Assembly: GCA_903916595.1 (NCBI GenBank)
Contig: CAIWXI010000014.1
Coordinates: 1 to 64,000, forward strand
Direction of reading: 5' to 3'
Length of the DNA: 64,000 nt
From: an uncultured Bacteroidales bacterium
GTDB taxonomy: Bacteria > Bacteroidota > Bacteroidia > Bacteroidales > FEN-979
This document shows, one piece after another, positions 36,109 to 44,104 of the stretch (position 1 is its first letter; every line of letters starts with the position of its first letter). The notes beneath the pieces are model-generated. The model saw only the letters and a list, made by a program, of their open reading frames with translations, did not search any database and was not told the DNA's origin. Made by a program: the position numbers and the translations under genes.

Positions 36109-36843
36109 TTAAATTACAGACTTGTCAAGATGATAGTCAGCAATGGTTTTAATATTTTTATTTTTCTCGTCGGATGAGATCTTCCCGTCGATCAGGCGGA
36201 TGATACGATGAGTATGCAGGGCGATATCCTCTTCATGGGTAACGATGATAACAGTATTTCCCTTCTTGTGAATTTCTTCCAGCAAACCAAGTATCTCGAT
36301 GGATGTTTTAGAGTCGAGGTTCCCCGTGGGTTCGTCGGCAAGGATGATCGCGGGGTTGTTTACAAGAGCTCTGGCAATAGCCACACGCTGACGCTGCCCT
36401 CCGGAAAGCTCGTTAGGCTTGTGAGTCATCCTGTCTGTTAATTTTACTTCTTCAATCACAGTGGAAGCTCTCTCGATCCGTTTGGCTTTGCTGTAACCGG
36501 CATAGATCAATGGAAGCATAACATTCTCAAGGGCAGAAGAACGTGGCAACAGGTTAAAGGTCTGGAAAACGAACCCTATTTCACGGTTCCGGATCTCTGC
36601 CAGGCTGTTATCGTCCATCTTGCTCACATCATGGCCGTTCAGCATATAGCTACCGCCGGTGGGAGTATCAAGGCAACCAAGAATATTCATCAGCGTTGAT
36701 TTCCCTGAGCCCGAAGGGCCCATGATAGCCACAAATTCATTTTTACGAATGATTAATGAAATGGAGCGCAGGGCTTCAACCAGCACGGTACCTACTTTGT
36801 AATTTTTTACAATATTTTCAAGATTAATAATCTCTTTTTCCAT
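36109..36843 (-). CDS. ABC transporter ATP-binding protein, LolD/MacB type
   Basis: This 244-residue ATPase has Walker [10 protein letters not shown], the family Q-loop [12 protein letters not shown], signature [15 protein letters not shown], Walker [13 protein letters not shown] and the H-loop VTHEEDIA. The close fit to the LolD/MacB/FtsE branch ([20 protein letters not shown]) points to a partner permease of the FtsX/MacB type for lipoprotein release or export, but none is next to it here. The permease must be encoded elsewhere. Confidence 0.9.
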   Translation of the reverse strand: MEKEIINLENIVKNYKVGTVLVEALRSISLIIRKNEFVAIMGPSGSGKSTLMNILGCLDTPTGGSYMLNGHDVSKMDDNSLAEIRNREIGFVFQTFNLLPRSSALENVMLPLIYAGYSKAKRIERASTVIEEVKLTDRMTHKPNELSGGQRQRVAIARALVNNPAIILADEPTGNLDSKTSIEILGLLEEIHKKGNTVIIVTHEEDIALHTHRIIRLIDGKISSDEKNKNIKTIADYHLDKSVI

Positions 36844-36860
36844 GGATCAAAGATAATTGG

Positions 36861-37655
36861 TTAAAATCGTAGTACAAAATCTTCTTTGCTTAGTTCTTCA
36901 CGAAAATAAATCACACCGAGGTGGTAAAGGTCGATGCTGACCTTTACTTCGGGCAGGGCAATAATGAGCCTCCAGGCTTCTTCCATTTCGGGCGACCAGT
37001 GTATATCGTCGAATACCGCGACAGAACCTGCATGCAGGCTGGGCAGGCATTTTTCCCAGTATCTCAGGGTAGCTTCGAGGCGGTGGTTACCGTCGAAAAA
37101 CAACAGGTCAGGAACGGGTAACATCTTTAAGGCTTCTCCAATCTTATCATCGAAAGTTCCCGACAGCACAGTAATATTTTTTTTACCTGCTTTTTCAAAA
37201 TTTGAAGCTGCAATGGCTGCCGTTTCATCGCAGCCTTCGATGGTGACGATCCTGGCGTCGGGGGCTGCTTCTGACATGTACAATGAACTAAGGCCCAGGG
37301 AAGTCCCGAATTCAAGTATTGAAACAGGCTTGTTTACCCTTGCAAGCTTATAAAGAAATTGCCCTTTGGCAGCCGACACCAGTGATCCCCGGGCCAGTTC
37401 CTTTACTTTAACTTCGCCGGAAAGCGGCGCCTTTCCTTCAGATCCGGCACCGAAATCCTTCCTGTGAATTACACTCTCGTCTCTCAGCCATTCTTTCCTG
37501 AGCCTTTCAACCCTGCTGTAAGCCGCGCAGATCGTATGGTCTTTAAGCAAACCAGCCCAGAAAGTATAAATAAAGGGTGAGTGCAGGCTATACTTAGACT
37601 GAACCGACCACCGGTGTTTTATGTAAGATGAAAAGGAATCCTTTAACCTGCTCAT
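36861..37655 (-). CDS. class I SAM-dependent methyltransferase (O-methyltransferase-like)
   Basis: The 264-residue product has a Rossmann-type core: SILEFGTSLGLSSLYMSEA (motif I), RIVTIEGCDETAAIAASNFEKAG (motif II), PDLLFFDGNHRLEATLRYWEKCLP (motif IV) and VAVFDDIHWSPEMEEAW. The layout is that of the O-methyltransferase/class I family that is common in Bacteroidota next to envelope genes. Acceptor unknown. It begins the leftward run and is divergent from the prenyltransferase gene; there is no exact -7 element upstream. Confidence 0.8.
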   Translation of the reverse strand: MSRLKDSFSSYIKHRWSVQSKYSLHSPFIYTFWAGLLKDHTICAAYSRVERLRKEWLRDESVIHRKDFGAGSEGKAPLSGEVKVKELARGSLVSAAKGQFLYKLARVNKPVSILEFGTSLGLSSLYMSEAAPDARIVTIEGCDETAAIAASNFEKAGKKNITVLSGTFDDKIGEALKMLPVPDLLFFDGNHRLEATLRYWEKCLPSLHAGSVAVFDDIHWSPEMEEAWRLIIALPEVKVSIDLYHLGVIYFREELSKEDFVLRF

Positions 37656-37783
37656 AACAAATAAAAAACAAGACCTGAGTCAGGCCCATTAAAATAACCA
37701 TATTGTTTGACGATTATTGTGCAATTAAGTTACACCTTTGGCTTCCAATTTAAAGGTGGGAACCAATTGCAAGGCACTTTTGT

Positions 37784-37791
37784 TAATTTTG
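37784..37791 (+). promoter_or_regulatory. Bacteroidota -7 promoter element (TAATTTTG)
   Basis: Exact TAnnTTTG match ending 18 bp before the TTG at 37810. It argues against the upstream TTG at 37738 as the start of the prenyltransferase. Confidence 0.5.
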
Positions 37792-37809
37792 CAAAAAAAA
37801 ACCAAAACT

Positions 37810-38679
37810 TTGCAAAAACAAGTTAAGAATATCGGCAATTATTTTTCTCTGGTAAAGATCCATCATACTCTGTTTTCACTGCCATTTGCGATGATCGGTC
37901 TTTTCCTTGCTTTTAAAGAAACGGGAGAGGGCATCAGCATAAAAACAGCTCTGCTGGTGATATTATGCGTGCTGTTTGCCAGAAATGCGGCCATGGCTTT
38001 TAACCGTTATGCCGATCTGGAATATGATCGCAAGAACCCCCGCACGGCCGGCCGCGAGCTACCGCGCAACATCATCAGCAAGCCTTCCGCCCTGGCATTT
38101 ATCATTATCAACGCCGCATTTTTCATGGGGGCGGCATTTCTTCTGAACAATCTTTGCTTCCTGCTTTCCCCTCTTGCCTTGCTCATCGTGATGGGCTACA
38201 GTTACACCAAACGGTTCACCTCCCTCTCGCATGTCTTCCTTGGGCTTGGCCTTGGGCTGGCGCCTATAGGAGCATACATCGCGGTAACGGCTCATTTTGC
38301 CATACTGCCCCTGTTATTCTCATTTTCTGTGATCTTCTGGGTTTCCGGCTTCGATATTATTTATGCGATGCAGGACGTAACATTTGACCAGAGCGAAAAA
38401 CTGAGGTCCCTGCCTGTCTTTCTGGGCAAAAAAAACGCACTTCTTCTTTCTGTCGTATTCCATATTATCTCCATCGGATTTCTTATTACAGCAGGCCTCA
38501 TCGGCCCCTTTGGCCAAATTTACTGGAGCGGCATGCTGGTATACACGGCCCTGATTATCTACCAGCACTTTCTTGTTAAACCCAATGACCTCTCGAGGGT
38601 TAACCTGGCCTTTTTTACTCTGAACGGTATCGCTTCGGTAATCTTCGGCTGCTTTGTAATTGCTGATCTTTACCTCTGA
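37810..38679 (+). CDS. mqnP: UbiA-family polyprenyltransferase, probably menaquinone futalosine pathway (MqnP type)
   Basis: The 289-residue membrane protein has about eight hydrophobic segments and UbiA motifs: NRYADLEYDRKNPRTAGRELPRN (N-x-x-x-D-x-x-x-D, first Mg site) and DIIYAMQDVTFDQSEKLRS (second, D-x-x-x-D). It starts with a KIHHTLFSLPFAMIGLFLAF segment typical of the 4-hydroxybenzoate prenyltransferase branch. In Bacteroidota this subgroup is taken to prenylate a naphthoate intermediate in futalosine-type menaquinone synthesis (family inference). The start is TTG at 37810 because a promoter lies just upstream. It converges on comM with no gap. Confidence 0.8.
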   Translation: MQKQVKNIGNYFSLVKIHHTLFSLPFAMIGLFLAFKETGEGISIKTALLVILCVLFARNAAMAFNRYADLEYDRKNPRTAGRELPRNIISKPSALAFIIINAAFFMGAAFLLNNLCFLLSPLALLIVMGYSYTKRFTSLSHVFLGLGLGLAPIGAYIAVTAHFAILPLLFSFSVIFWVSGFDIIYAMQDVTFDQSEKLRSLPVFLGKKNALLLSVVFHIISIGFLITAGLIGPFGQIYWSGMLVYTALIIYQHFLVKPNDLSRVNLAFFTLNGIASVIFGCFVIADLYL

Positions 38680-40218
38680 TTATTGTCCCCAGTTTTCCCT
38701 GTCGAGCGAACGGTAGGTTATAGCCTCGGCCAGGAATTCAGTACAGATTTCGTCTGAATTACTCAGGTCGGCAATAGTTCGTGAAACTTTTAAAACACGT
38801 TCAAACGCCCTGGCCGACAGACCAAGCTTTTCCATGGCCATTTTCAGCAGCAGGTTCGAGGCTTCATCCAGCTTGCAATACTGTCGCAACTGCCTGGGAT
38901 TCATCTGGGCATTGCAATAAACCCCTTTTGAACCCTTAAACCTGCTCTCCTGAATTTCTCTGGCCGACACCACCCTCTTTCTCATTTCATTACTGCTTTC
39001 GGCGGATGACTGATCCCTGAGGTCACGATGCGGAACAGGAGTTACTTCTATCTGTATATCAATCCGGTCGAACAATGGCCCGGATATCTTGTGAAGGTAT
39101 TTCTGTATAATGCCGGGATTACACTGGCAGGGAGTCTGCGGATGGTTGTAATACCCGCAGGGGCAGGGGTTCATGGCAGCCACAAGCATGAAGCTGGCCG
39201 GATAAGTAGTTGAAAACATGGCTCTGGAAACAGTAACCACTCTGTCCTCCATCGGCTGCCTGAGCACTTCGAGCACCTGACGGTTGAATTCAGGCAATTC
39301 ATCAAGAAACAATACACCATGATGAGCCATCGAAATCTCCCCCGGACGGGGATTGCTTCCGCCTCCCACGAGAGCGGCGGCTGATATGGTATGATGGGGA
39401 GAACGGAAGGGCCGGCTGGTGATAAGCGGGCTTGAGCCATTCAGCCTTCCGGCTACAGAATGAATCTTGGTTGTCTCCAGAGATTCCTGCAGAATAAGGG
39501 GAGGCAGGATAGATGGAAGACGCCTGGCCATCATCGTCTTTCCTGCACCCGGCGGTCCGATCAAAAGAACATTATGCCCCCCTGCTGCCGCTATCTCCAA
39601 TGCTCTTTTGATGTTCTCCTGCCCCCTTACATCTGCAAAATCGAGGGACGGATTACCTTTGGCGTTCCTGAACTCAGCATCAATATCCACCCTGCTGCGC
39701 TTTAAAGTACCCTCCCCGTTAATAAAATCAATTACCTCCTTGATATTCTCTGCCCCGTAGATTTCAATATCGTCGACTACCGAGGCTTCGCGTGCATTGC
39801 CTGCCGGCAGAATGAGACCTTTGAAGCCCAGTTTCCGCGCTTCCATCGAGATCGGCAGGGCGCCTTTGACCGGAAGCAGGCTGCCGTCGAGCGAAAGCTC
39901 CCCCATGATCATAAATTTGTCCAGCTTATCGGCTTTTATCATCTCCGAGGCGGCGAGTATACCTATTGCTATAGGCAGATCATACGATGAGCCTTCCTTT
40001 CGTATACCGGCCGGCGCCATGTTGATCACGATCTTCTTTCCCGGAATTTTATAGCCGTTGTGTTTCAGGGCCGATTCAATACGCTGGTGGCTTTCACGCA
40101 CGGCATTGTCGGGAAGTCCAACCATGAAAAACTGAATTCCCTGATCAATATTTACTTCAACGGTGATCAGCTGAGCCTGAATTCCTAATATAGCGCATCC
40201 GAAAGTTTTAACCAGCAT
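38680..40218 (-). CDS. comM: YifB/ComM family Mg-chelatase-like AAA+ ATPase
   Basis: The 512-residue product has the N-terminal Lon-like domain of the family (MLVKTFGCAILGIQAQLI, GLPDNAVRESHQRIESAL, INMAPAGIRKEGSSYDLPIA), a AAA+ core with Walker A GPPGAGKTMMARRLPSILPPL, Walker B VLFLDELPEF, the zinc-finger-like CPCGYYNHPQTPCQC, and the C-terminal helical domain with FERVLKVSRTIADL. ComM acts as a helicase in branch migration during natural transformation in Gammaproteobacteria; its role in Bacteroidota is not settled. The start at 40218 is the family's usual MLVKT. Confidence 0.92.
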   Translation of the reverse strand: MLVKTFGCAILGIQAQLITVEVNIDQGIQFFMVGLPDNAVRESHQRIESALKHNGYKIPGKKIVINMAPAGIRKEGSSYDLPIAIGILAASEMIKADKLDKFMIMGELSLDGSLLPVKGALPISMEARKLGFKGLILPAGNAREASVVDDIEIYGAENIKEVIDFINGEGTLKRSRVDIDAEFRNAKGNPSLDFADVRGQENIKRALEIAAAGGHNVLLIGPPGAGKTMMARRLPSILPPLILQESLETTKIHSVAGRLNGSSPLITSRPFRSPHHTISAAALVGGGSNPRPGEISMAHHGVLFLDELPEFNRQVLEVLRQPMEDRVVTVSRAMFSTTYPASFMLVAAMNPCPCGYYNHPQTPCQCNPGIIQKYLHKISGPLFDRIDIQIEVTPVPHRDLRDQSSAESSNEMRKRVVSAREIQESRFKGSKGVYCNAQMNPRQLRQYCKLDEASNLLLKMAMEKLGLSARAFERVLKVSRTIADLSNSDEICTEFLAEAITYRSLDRENWGQ

Positions 40219-40278
40219 GACTGAGGTCTTGGTACACCTTAATCCGCCATCAATCAAAAAGTGATATGAAAATTGAAA

Positions 40279-41271
40279 TTATTTTTCCGGTTTGTACTTT
40301 GATCCGGCCAGGATTTTCTGTGAATCCTTTTCTTTTAGCAGCTGCTCAAGGCTAACTTCGGTGTTTCTTTCCATATACTGCTTCACGATCTGCCAGCCAA
40401 TCCAGTTGCCCAGCAACGGAGGTGAGTCTTTCGAAAATTCTGCCGTGAAAGGGCCGTCGGAAGTAAACACCCTGATTATACGGCCGTCGTTGGAATACAA
40501 CATATGGTTTTCAATAACCGACGCCCAGATATGCGCCTCATTCTTCGTGATCCAGTTTACCTGCCCGGGAGTATACCCGATTTTAATCCCGTTTGGAGTG
40601 CCGGGCAGGATGACATCCATAAGGTAAAGCCTTTTCCCGGCTTCGATCATGAAGTCGAGCAGGCTTGTGCCTCCTGTCTCGACAGGAATGCCGGCATTGG
40701 CAATTACTCTCACGCAGTCTGGAACTATATACTTATCATCCATCCTCCCGTTGCGGTAGGCAGGAACCCCATCGGCCCTGTATGGAGTATAATCCGTTCC
40801 CAGATAACAATCCAGACCGATCAGGAGCACAGAATCAGAATACTGAACCGGAAACTCGTAATCTCCACCCGAGATGTAAGCGTAAACCAGGGGAATGCGA
40901 AACGAAGGAAAATAGTATTTAAAGTGTTTGAAGGCTTCGGTGAGACTGGCTTCAATGTGATTTACTTCAGGGTATCTAAGCCTGACACCTTTAATAAAAT
41001 CCTGATTTCGCGGGCTATCGAGATATTCTTTTAATGTGGATAACTTTGATGGAGTGTCGAGGCTGTCGCCCAGAAAAAGCCTGTATTTGGGCTGTAACTG
41101 AACGAGGTTGTTCCTCAAATCCGAGTTGTTTGCATTGAACAGTTCAAGATCATATCGCTGTATTTTCACAGCAGGGCAGCTGATCCCGGAGACATCGACA
41201 TCAAAGTTATTCCTGCGTCCACATCCGCAGAAAATCAAAATTAAAATCAGCAGGGCTGTAAATTGTTTCAT
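40279..41271 (-). CDS. gldB: gliding motility lipoprotein GldB
   Basis: The 330-residue product begins with a lipoprotein signal peptide (MKQFTALLILILIFCGCG, lipobox FCGC) and then the GldB pattern: RYDLELFNAN, YFPSFRIPLVYAYISGGDYEFPVQYSD, GLDCYLGTDYTPY, and IKIGYTPGQVNWITKNEAHIWASVIENHMLYS. GldB is needed for gliding in Flavobacterium and is widespread in Bacteroidota that have or once had T9SS. It is divergent from the porT-like gene. The adjoining window also carries T9SS cargo proteins, consistent with a functional system. Confidence 0.9.
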   Translation of the reverse strand: MKQFTALLILILIFCGCGRRNNFDVDVSGISCPAVKIQRYDLELFNANNSDLRNNLVQLQPKYRLFLGDSLDTPSKLSTLKEYLDSPRNQDFIKGVRLRYPEVNHIEASLTEAFKHFKYYFPSFRIPLVYAYISGGDYEFPVQYSDSVLLIGLDCYLGTDYTPYRADGVPAYRNGRMDDKYIVPDCVRVIANAGIPVETGGTSLLDFMIEAGKRLYLMDVILPGTPNGIKIGYTPGQVNWITKNEAHIWASVIENHMLYSNDGRIIRVFTSDGPFTAEFSKDSPPLLGNWIGWQIVKQYMERNTEVSLEQLLKEKDSQKILAGSKYKPEK

Positions 41272-41349
41272 GAAAAACAAACGTGATAAACGGTTGATTA
41301 TTTTTGGATAAAATTATTGAAAATAGAAAATGGGGGGTTCTTATTTCTT

Positions 41350-41357
41350 TATTTTTG
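41350..41357 (+). promoter_or_regulatory. Bacteroidota -7 promoter element (TATTTTTG)
   Basis: Exact TAnnTTTG match ending 23 bp before the ATG at 41381; it rules out the upstream in-frame start at 41330, which overlaps it. Confidence 0.6.
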
Positions 41358-41380
41358 TTTTTGAAGGTTTAAACCCCTGT

Positions 41381-42079
41381 ATGATCATGAGAAGAATTTT
41401 AATATTGTTTGCCCTAATCTGCCTGCTTCCGCTGCAGAGTGTTGTTGCTCAGAAAAAACCCGAAGTTAAACTCGGACTGAAATTTGCACCCAATCTTTCG
41501 TTTATGACAACCAGCACACAGGGTTACAGTTCCAATGGAGTCAAATTCGGTGGTGTAGTGGGGCTCGTCAGCGATTTTTATTTCGCCGAGCATTATGCAT
41601 TTTCCACGGGCTTTAACTTTTCTTTTCTTGGCGGGAAGATTACATACGCCGATAAAGTCATGCAGGACACGTCTCTGGTTTCAGGCATAATAAACAACAA
41701 TCTCAGCTTCGTTTATATCGAAATTCCGCTGATGATCAAAATGTTCACGAAGAAATTCGGCAAATTCTCGTTTTTCGGGCAGATCGGATTTGGCACCGGG
41801 TTCAGGATCGTGGCGCATTCGAACCAGGAATTTATAGGCAGCAAAGGCTTTAGCACAAATGAGCAGTACGACTATAAGGGAGAGACGACACTGATCAGGG
41901 AATCGGTGATTGTAGGTCTGGGCACAGAGTTTTATCTGGACCAGTCGACCCGCTTATTTTTAGGCTTTGGTTACAGTAACAGCCTGAATAACATTTTGAA
42001 GGGGTTTAACTTTGCGACAGGGCTGAACCAGAAAGGCTACCTGAATTATGCCGAGCTGAACCTCGGAATAATGTTCTGA
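41381..42079 (+). CDS. porT: PorT-like outer membrane beta-barrel protein (T9SS)
   Basis: The 232-residue product has a signal peptide (MIMRRILILFALICLLPLQSVVAQ) and a mature part rich in alternating hydrophobic/aromatic strands (LGLKFAPNLSF, YAFSTGFNFSF, FSFFGQIGFGTGFRIV, RLFLGFGYSNSL) ending in LNLGIMF, a C-terminal aromatic residue typical of outer-membrane barrels. The size and strand layout match PorT, a T9SS component in Porphyromonas, but barrel families are hard to separate by eye, so another porT-family barrel is possible. nadE follows 2 bp after its stop. Confidence 0.75.
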   Translation: MIMRRILILFALICLLPLQSVVAQKKPEVKLGLKFAPNLSFMTTSTQGYSSNGVKFGGVVGLVSDFYFAEHYAFSTGFNFSFLGGKITYADKVMQDTSLVSGIINNNLSFVYIEIPLMIKMFTKKFGKFSFFGQIGFGTGFRIVAHSNQEFIGSKGFSTNEQYDYKGETTLIRESVIVGLGTEFYLDQSTRLFLGFGYSNSLNNILKGFNFATGLNQKGYLNYAELNLGIMF

Positions 42080-42081
42080 GT

Positions 42082-43758
42082 ATGAAAATCGCTCTCGCCC
42101 AGCTGAACTATCGTATCGGTGATTTCGAAGAGAATGTTACCGCGATCATCCTTGGCATACATAAGGCTAAAGACCAGGGCGCCGATCTTGTTGTGTTTGC
42201 TGAATTATCTGTTTGCGGATATCCGCCCCGTGATTTCCTTGAGTTCGATGATTTTATTGAAAAATGCTACCAGGCTGTGTTGCGTATTTCTATTGAATGT
42301 ATTGATGTTGCCGCCATTGTCGGAAGCCCTTCGGTAAACCCTGCCGACAAGGGTAAACCTCTGTATAACACGGCTTATTTTCTTTCTGATGGCAGGGTGC
42401 AGGCTTTGGCTCATAAAACACTGTTGCCAAATTACGATGTGTTTGATGAATACCGGTATTTTGAGCCCAACCGGCTTCCGTATGATGTGGTTGAATACAA
42501 GGGCAGCAGGATTGCCATCACGATATGCGAGGATCTCTGGAACATCGGCGATGATTCGCTTTATGTAAGGAATCCGATGGACGAGCTGATGAAATTAAAT
42601 CCAGATCTGCTGATCAATATTGCAGCTTCTCCTTTTAATTATACCCAGCCGGTTTCGCGTTTTGATGTGCTGAAAAGGAATGCCCTGACCTATAAAATTC
42701 CGGTGTTTTATGTGAACCATGTAGGCGGACAAACCGAGTTGCTGTTCGACGGGGGGTCGATGGTGTTGGGGTCAGACGGGTTGCTGCTTGTTCAACTTAA
42801 GAGGTTCAGCGAGGATTTTCGGATACTTGAATGTCAGATAACAGATAGCGGATATCAGATAGCAGATGTCAGATATCAGATATCAGATAGCAGATATCAG
42901 ATAGCAGATAGCGGTTCCCGGATTTCATTGATCCACGATGCGCTTGTGATGGGGATAAAGGATTATTTCGTCAAGATGGGTTTTTCTAAAGCCATTCTGG
43001 GTCTGTCGGGGGGTATTGATTCGGCTGTAACACTTGTTCTTGCAGCCCAGGCCTTAGGGCCGGCCAATGTGAAAGCTGTCCTCCTTCCATCGAAATTTTC
43101 ATCTGATCACAGTATAAAAGATGCCAGGGACCTTGCCGGCAACCTTGGAGTTGCATATGAAATTATTTCCATTGAAGAATCGTTCAGGGCTTTTGAACAC
43201 AGCCTTGAGTCTCAGTTCAGGGGTCTGCCATTCAACCTTACCGAAGAGAATATCCAGGCAAGGATACGGGCCGTTATCCTGATGGCTTTATCGAACAAGT
43301 TCGGTTATATTTTATTGAATACATCCAACAAAAGTGAGGCTGCAGTCGGTTATGGCACATTGTACGGGGATATGTGCGGTGGCTTGTCGGTGCTGGGTGA
43401 TGTGTATAAAACACAGGTGTACGAACTGGCCGCGTATATCAACCGTGAACGGGAGATCATACCTCAGAATTCAATAAACAAACCTCCTTCAGCAGAGCTA
43501 CGTCAGGACCAGAAGGATTCGGATTCATTGCCCCAATACGATATCCTTGATAAGATTCTGTATCAGTATATAGAGCAGAGAAAAGGTCCGAAAGAGCTGA
43601 TGGAAGCAGGTTTTGAGGAAGCTACAGTAAGGCAGGTTTTAAAACTGGTGAACACCAGTGAATATAAGCGTTATCAGACACCTCCTATACTCAGGGTCTC
43701 CCCCAAAGCCTTCGGGATGGGCCGTCGTATGCCTATTGTTGGGAAATATCTTTCCTGA
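42082..43758 (+). CDS. nadE: glutamine-dependent NAD+ synthetase
   Basis: NadE amidates deamido-NAD with ATP, using ammonia from glutamine. The 558-residue product has an N-terminal nitrilase-type glutaminase (FAELSVCGYPPRD with Glu; LLPNYDVFDEYRYFEP with Lys; AITICEDLW with Cys) and a C-terminal synthetase with P-loop GLSGGIDSAVTLVLA, NTSNKSEAAVGYGTLYGDM and PSAELRQDQKDSDSLP. Residues ~252-279, the linker between the two domains, are encoded by a heptamer array (42834-42914) and read as a seven-residue repeat of the form I-A/S-D-S-G/R-Y-Q. The linker lies outside both active sites. Confidence 0.95.
   Translation: MKIALAQLNYRIGDFEENVTAIILGIHKAKDQGADLVVFAELSVCGYPPRDFLEFDDFIEKCYQAVLRISIECIDVAAIVGSPSVNPADKGKPLYNTAYFLSDGRVQALAHKTLLPNYDVFDEYRYFEPNRLPYDVVEYKGSRIAITICEDLWNIGDDSLYVRNPMDELMKLNPDLLINIAASPFNYTQPVSRFDVLKRNALTYKIPVFYVNHVGGQTELLFDGGSMVLGSDGLLLVQLKRFSEDFRILECQITDSGYQIADVRYQISDSRYQIADSGSRISLIHDALVMGIKDYFVKMGFSKAILGLSGGIDSAVTLVLAAQALGPANVKAVLLPSKFSSDHSIKDARDLAGNLGVAYEIISIEESFRAFEHSLESQFRGLPFNLTEENIQARIRAVILMALSNKFGYILLNTSNKSEAAVGYGTLYGDMCGGLSVLGDVYKTQVYELAAYINREREIIPQNSINKPPSAELRQDQKDSDSLPQYDILDKILYQYIEQRKGPKELMEAGFEEATVRQVLKLVNTSEYKRYQTPPILRVSPKAFGMGRRMPIVGKYLS
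42834..42914 (+). repeat. 7-bp tandem repeat array (TCAGATA/GCAGATA family), translated within nadE
   Basis: About eleven heptamers, TCAGATA or GCAGATA with variants, encode a heptapeptide repeat (three heptamers = seven codons). Every unit in the register that reads AGA-TAx carries T, not G, at the third place, so the in-frame stop TAG is avoided; units in the other registers freely carry G. Confidence 0.9.
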
Positions 43759-43762
43759 GTAT

Positions 43763-44005
43763 TCAGTTCTGAACCGATTCAACACCCTTGATCTCGGGAA
43801 TTGCGCGGATCACTGCAGTTTCAATTCCGTTTTTCAGAGTCATTTGCGAATGCGGGCAATTGCCGCACATTCCAAGAAGCCTGAGGTTTACCACCTTATC
43901 GTCGGTCATGTTAACATATTCCACATCGCCACCATCAGCCTGAAGGTATGGGCGGATCTGCTCCAGAACGTTTTTTACTTTATTTTCAAGTTCAATATCT
44001 ATCAT
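43763..44005 (-). CDS. NifU C-terminal domain (Nfu) iron-sulfur carrier
   Basis: This 80-residue protein is a lone Nfu domain: ALENKVKNVLEQIRPYLQADGGDVEYV at the start, then MCGNCPHSQMTLKNGIE with the C-x-x-C pair that binds a 4Fe-4S cluster between two monomers, and VIRAIPEIKGVESV at the end. It delivers clusters to target enzymes. Its own promoter is at 44027-44034, and an Fe-S/ATPase gene (mrp) with a related role lies upstream beyond a hairpin array. Confidence 0.9.
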   Translation of the reverse strand: MIDIELENKVKNVLEQIRPYLQADGGDVEYVNMTDDKVVNLRLLGMCGNCPHSQMTLKNGIETAVIRAIPEIKGVESVQN

Positions 44006-44026
44006 GTCTTAAAATGTTTGTTAATG

Positions 44027-44034
44027 CAAAAGTA
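44027..44034 (-). promoter_or_regulatory. Bacteroidota -7 promoter element (TACTTTTG on minus strand)
   Basis: Exact TAnnTTTG match on the minus strand, 21 bp before the start of the Nfu gene at 44005, just beyond the hairpin array 44037-44104. Confidence 0.6.
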
Positions 44035-44036
44035 GT

Positions 44037-44104
44037 GAATTTGGGATTAGGGATTGGGGATTAGGGGTTAGTTTTTTTATCCCCAATCCCTAACCCCCAA
44101 ATTC
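44037..44104 (-). terminator. repeat-built hairpin after mrp, with G-rich array and G-quadruplex motif
   Basis: Left arm 44037-44061 and right arm 44079-44104 are near-perfect complements (about 25 bp with a small mismatch), separated by a 17-nt loop with a T7 tract. The arms are made of GGGATTAGG/GGGATTGGG repeats. The plus strand 44043-44067 has four G tracts (GGG, GGG, GGGG, GGGG) with 3-4-base loops, a G-quadruplex motif. The TAG stop codon of mrp (44090-44092) lies inside the right arm. It likely ends or stabilises the mrp message. Confidence 0.7.

Noticed and set aside
42082-43758. nadE as a pseudogene because of the repeat insert
   Set aside because: The frame is intact through both domains and all active-site motifs are present.
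44043-44067. A telomere
   Set aside because: The TTAGGG-like units are a short internal array flanked by housekeeping genes on both sides.
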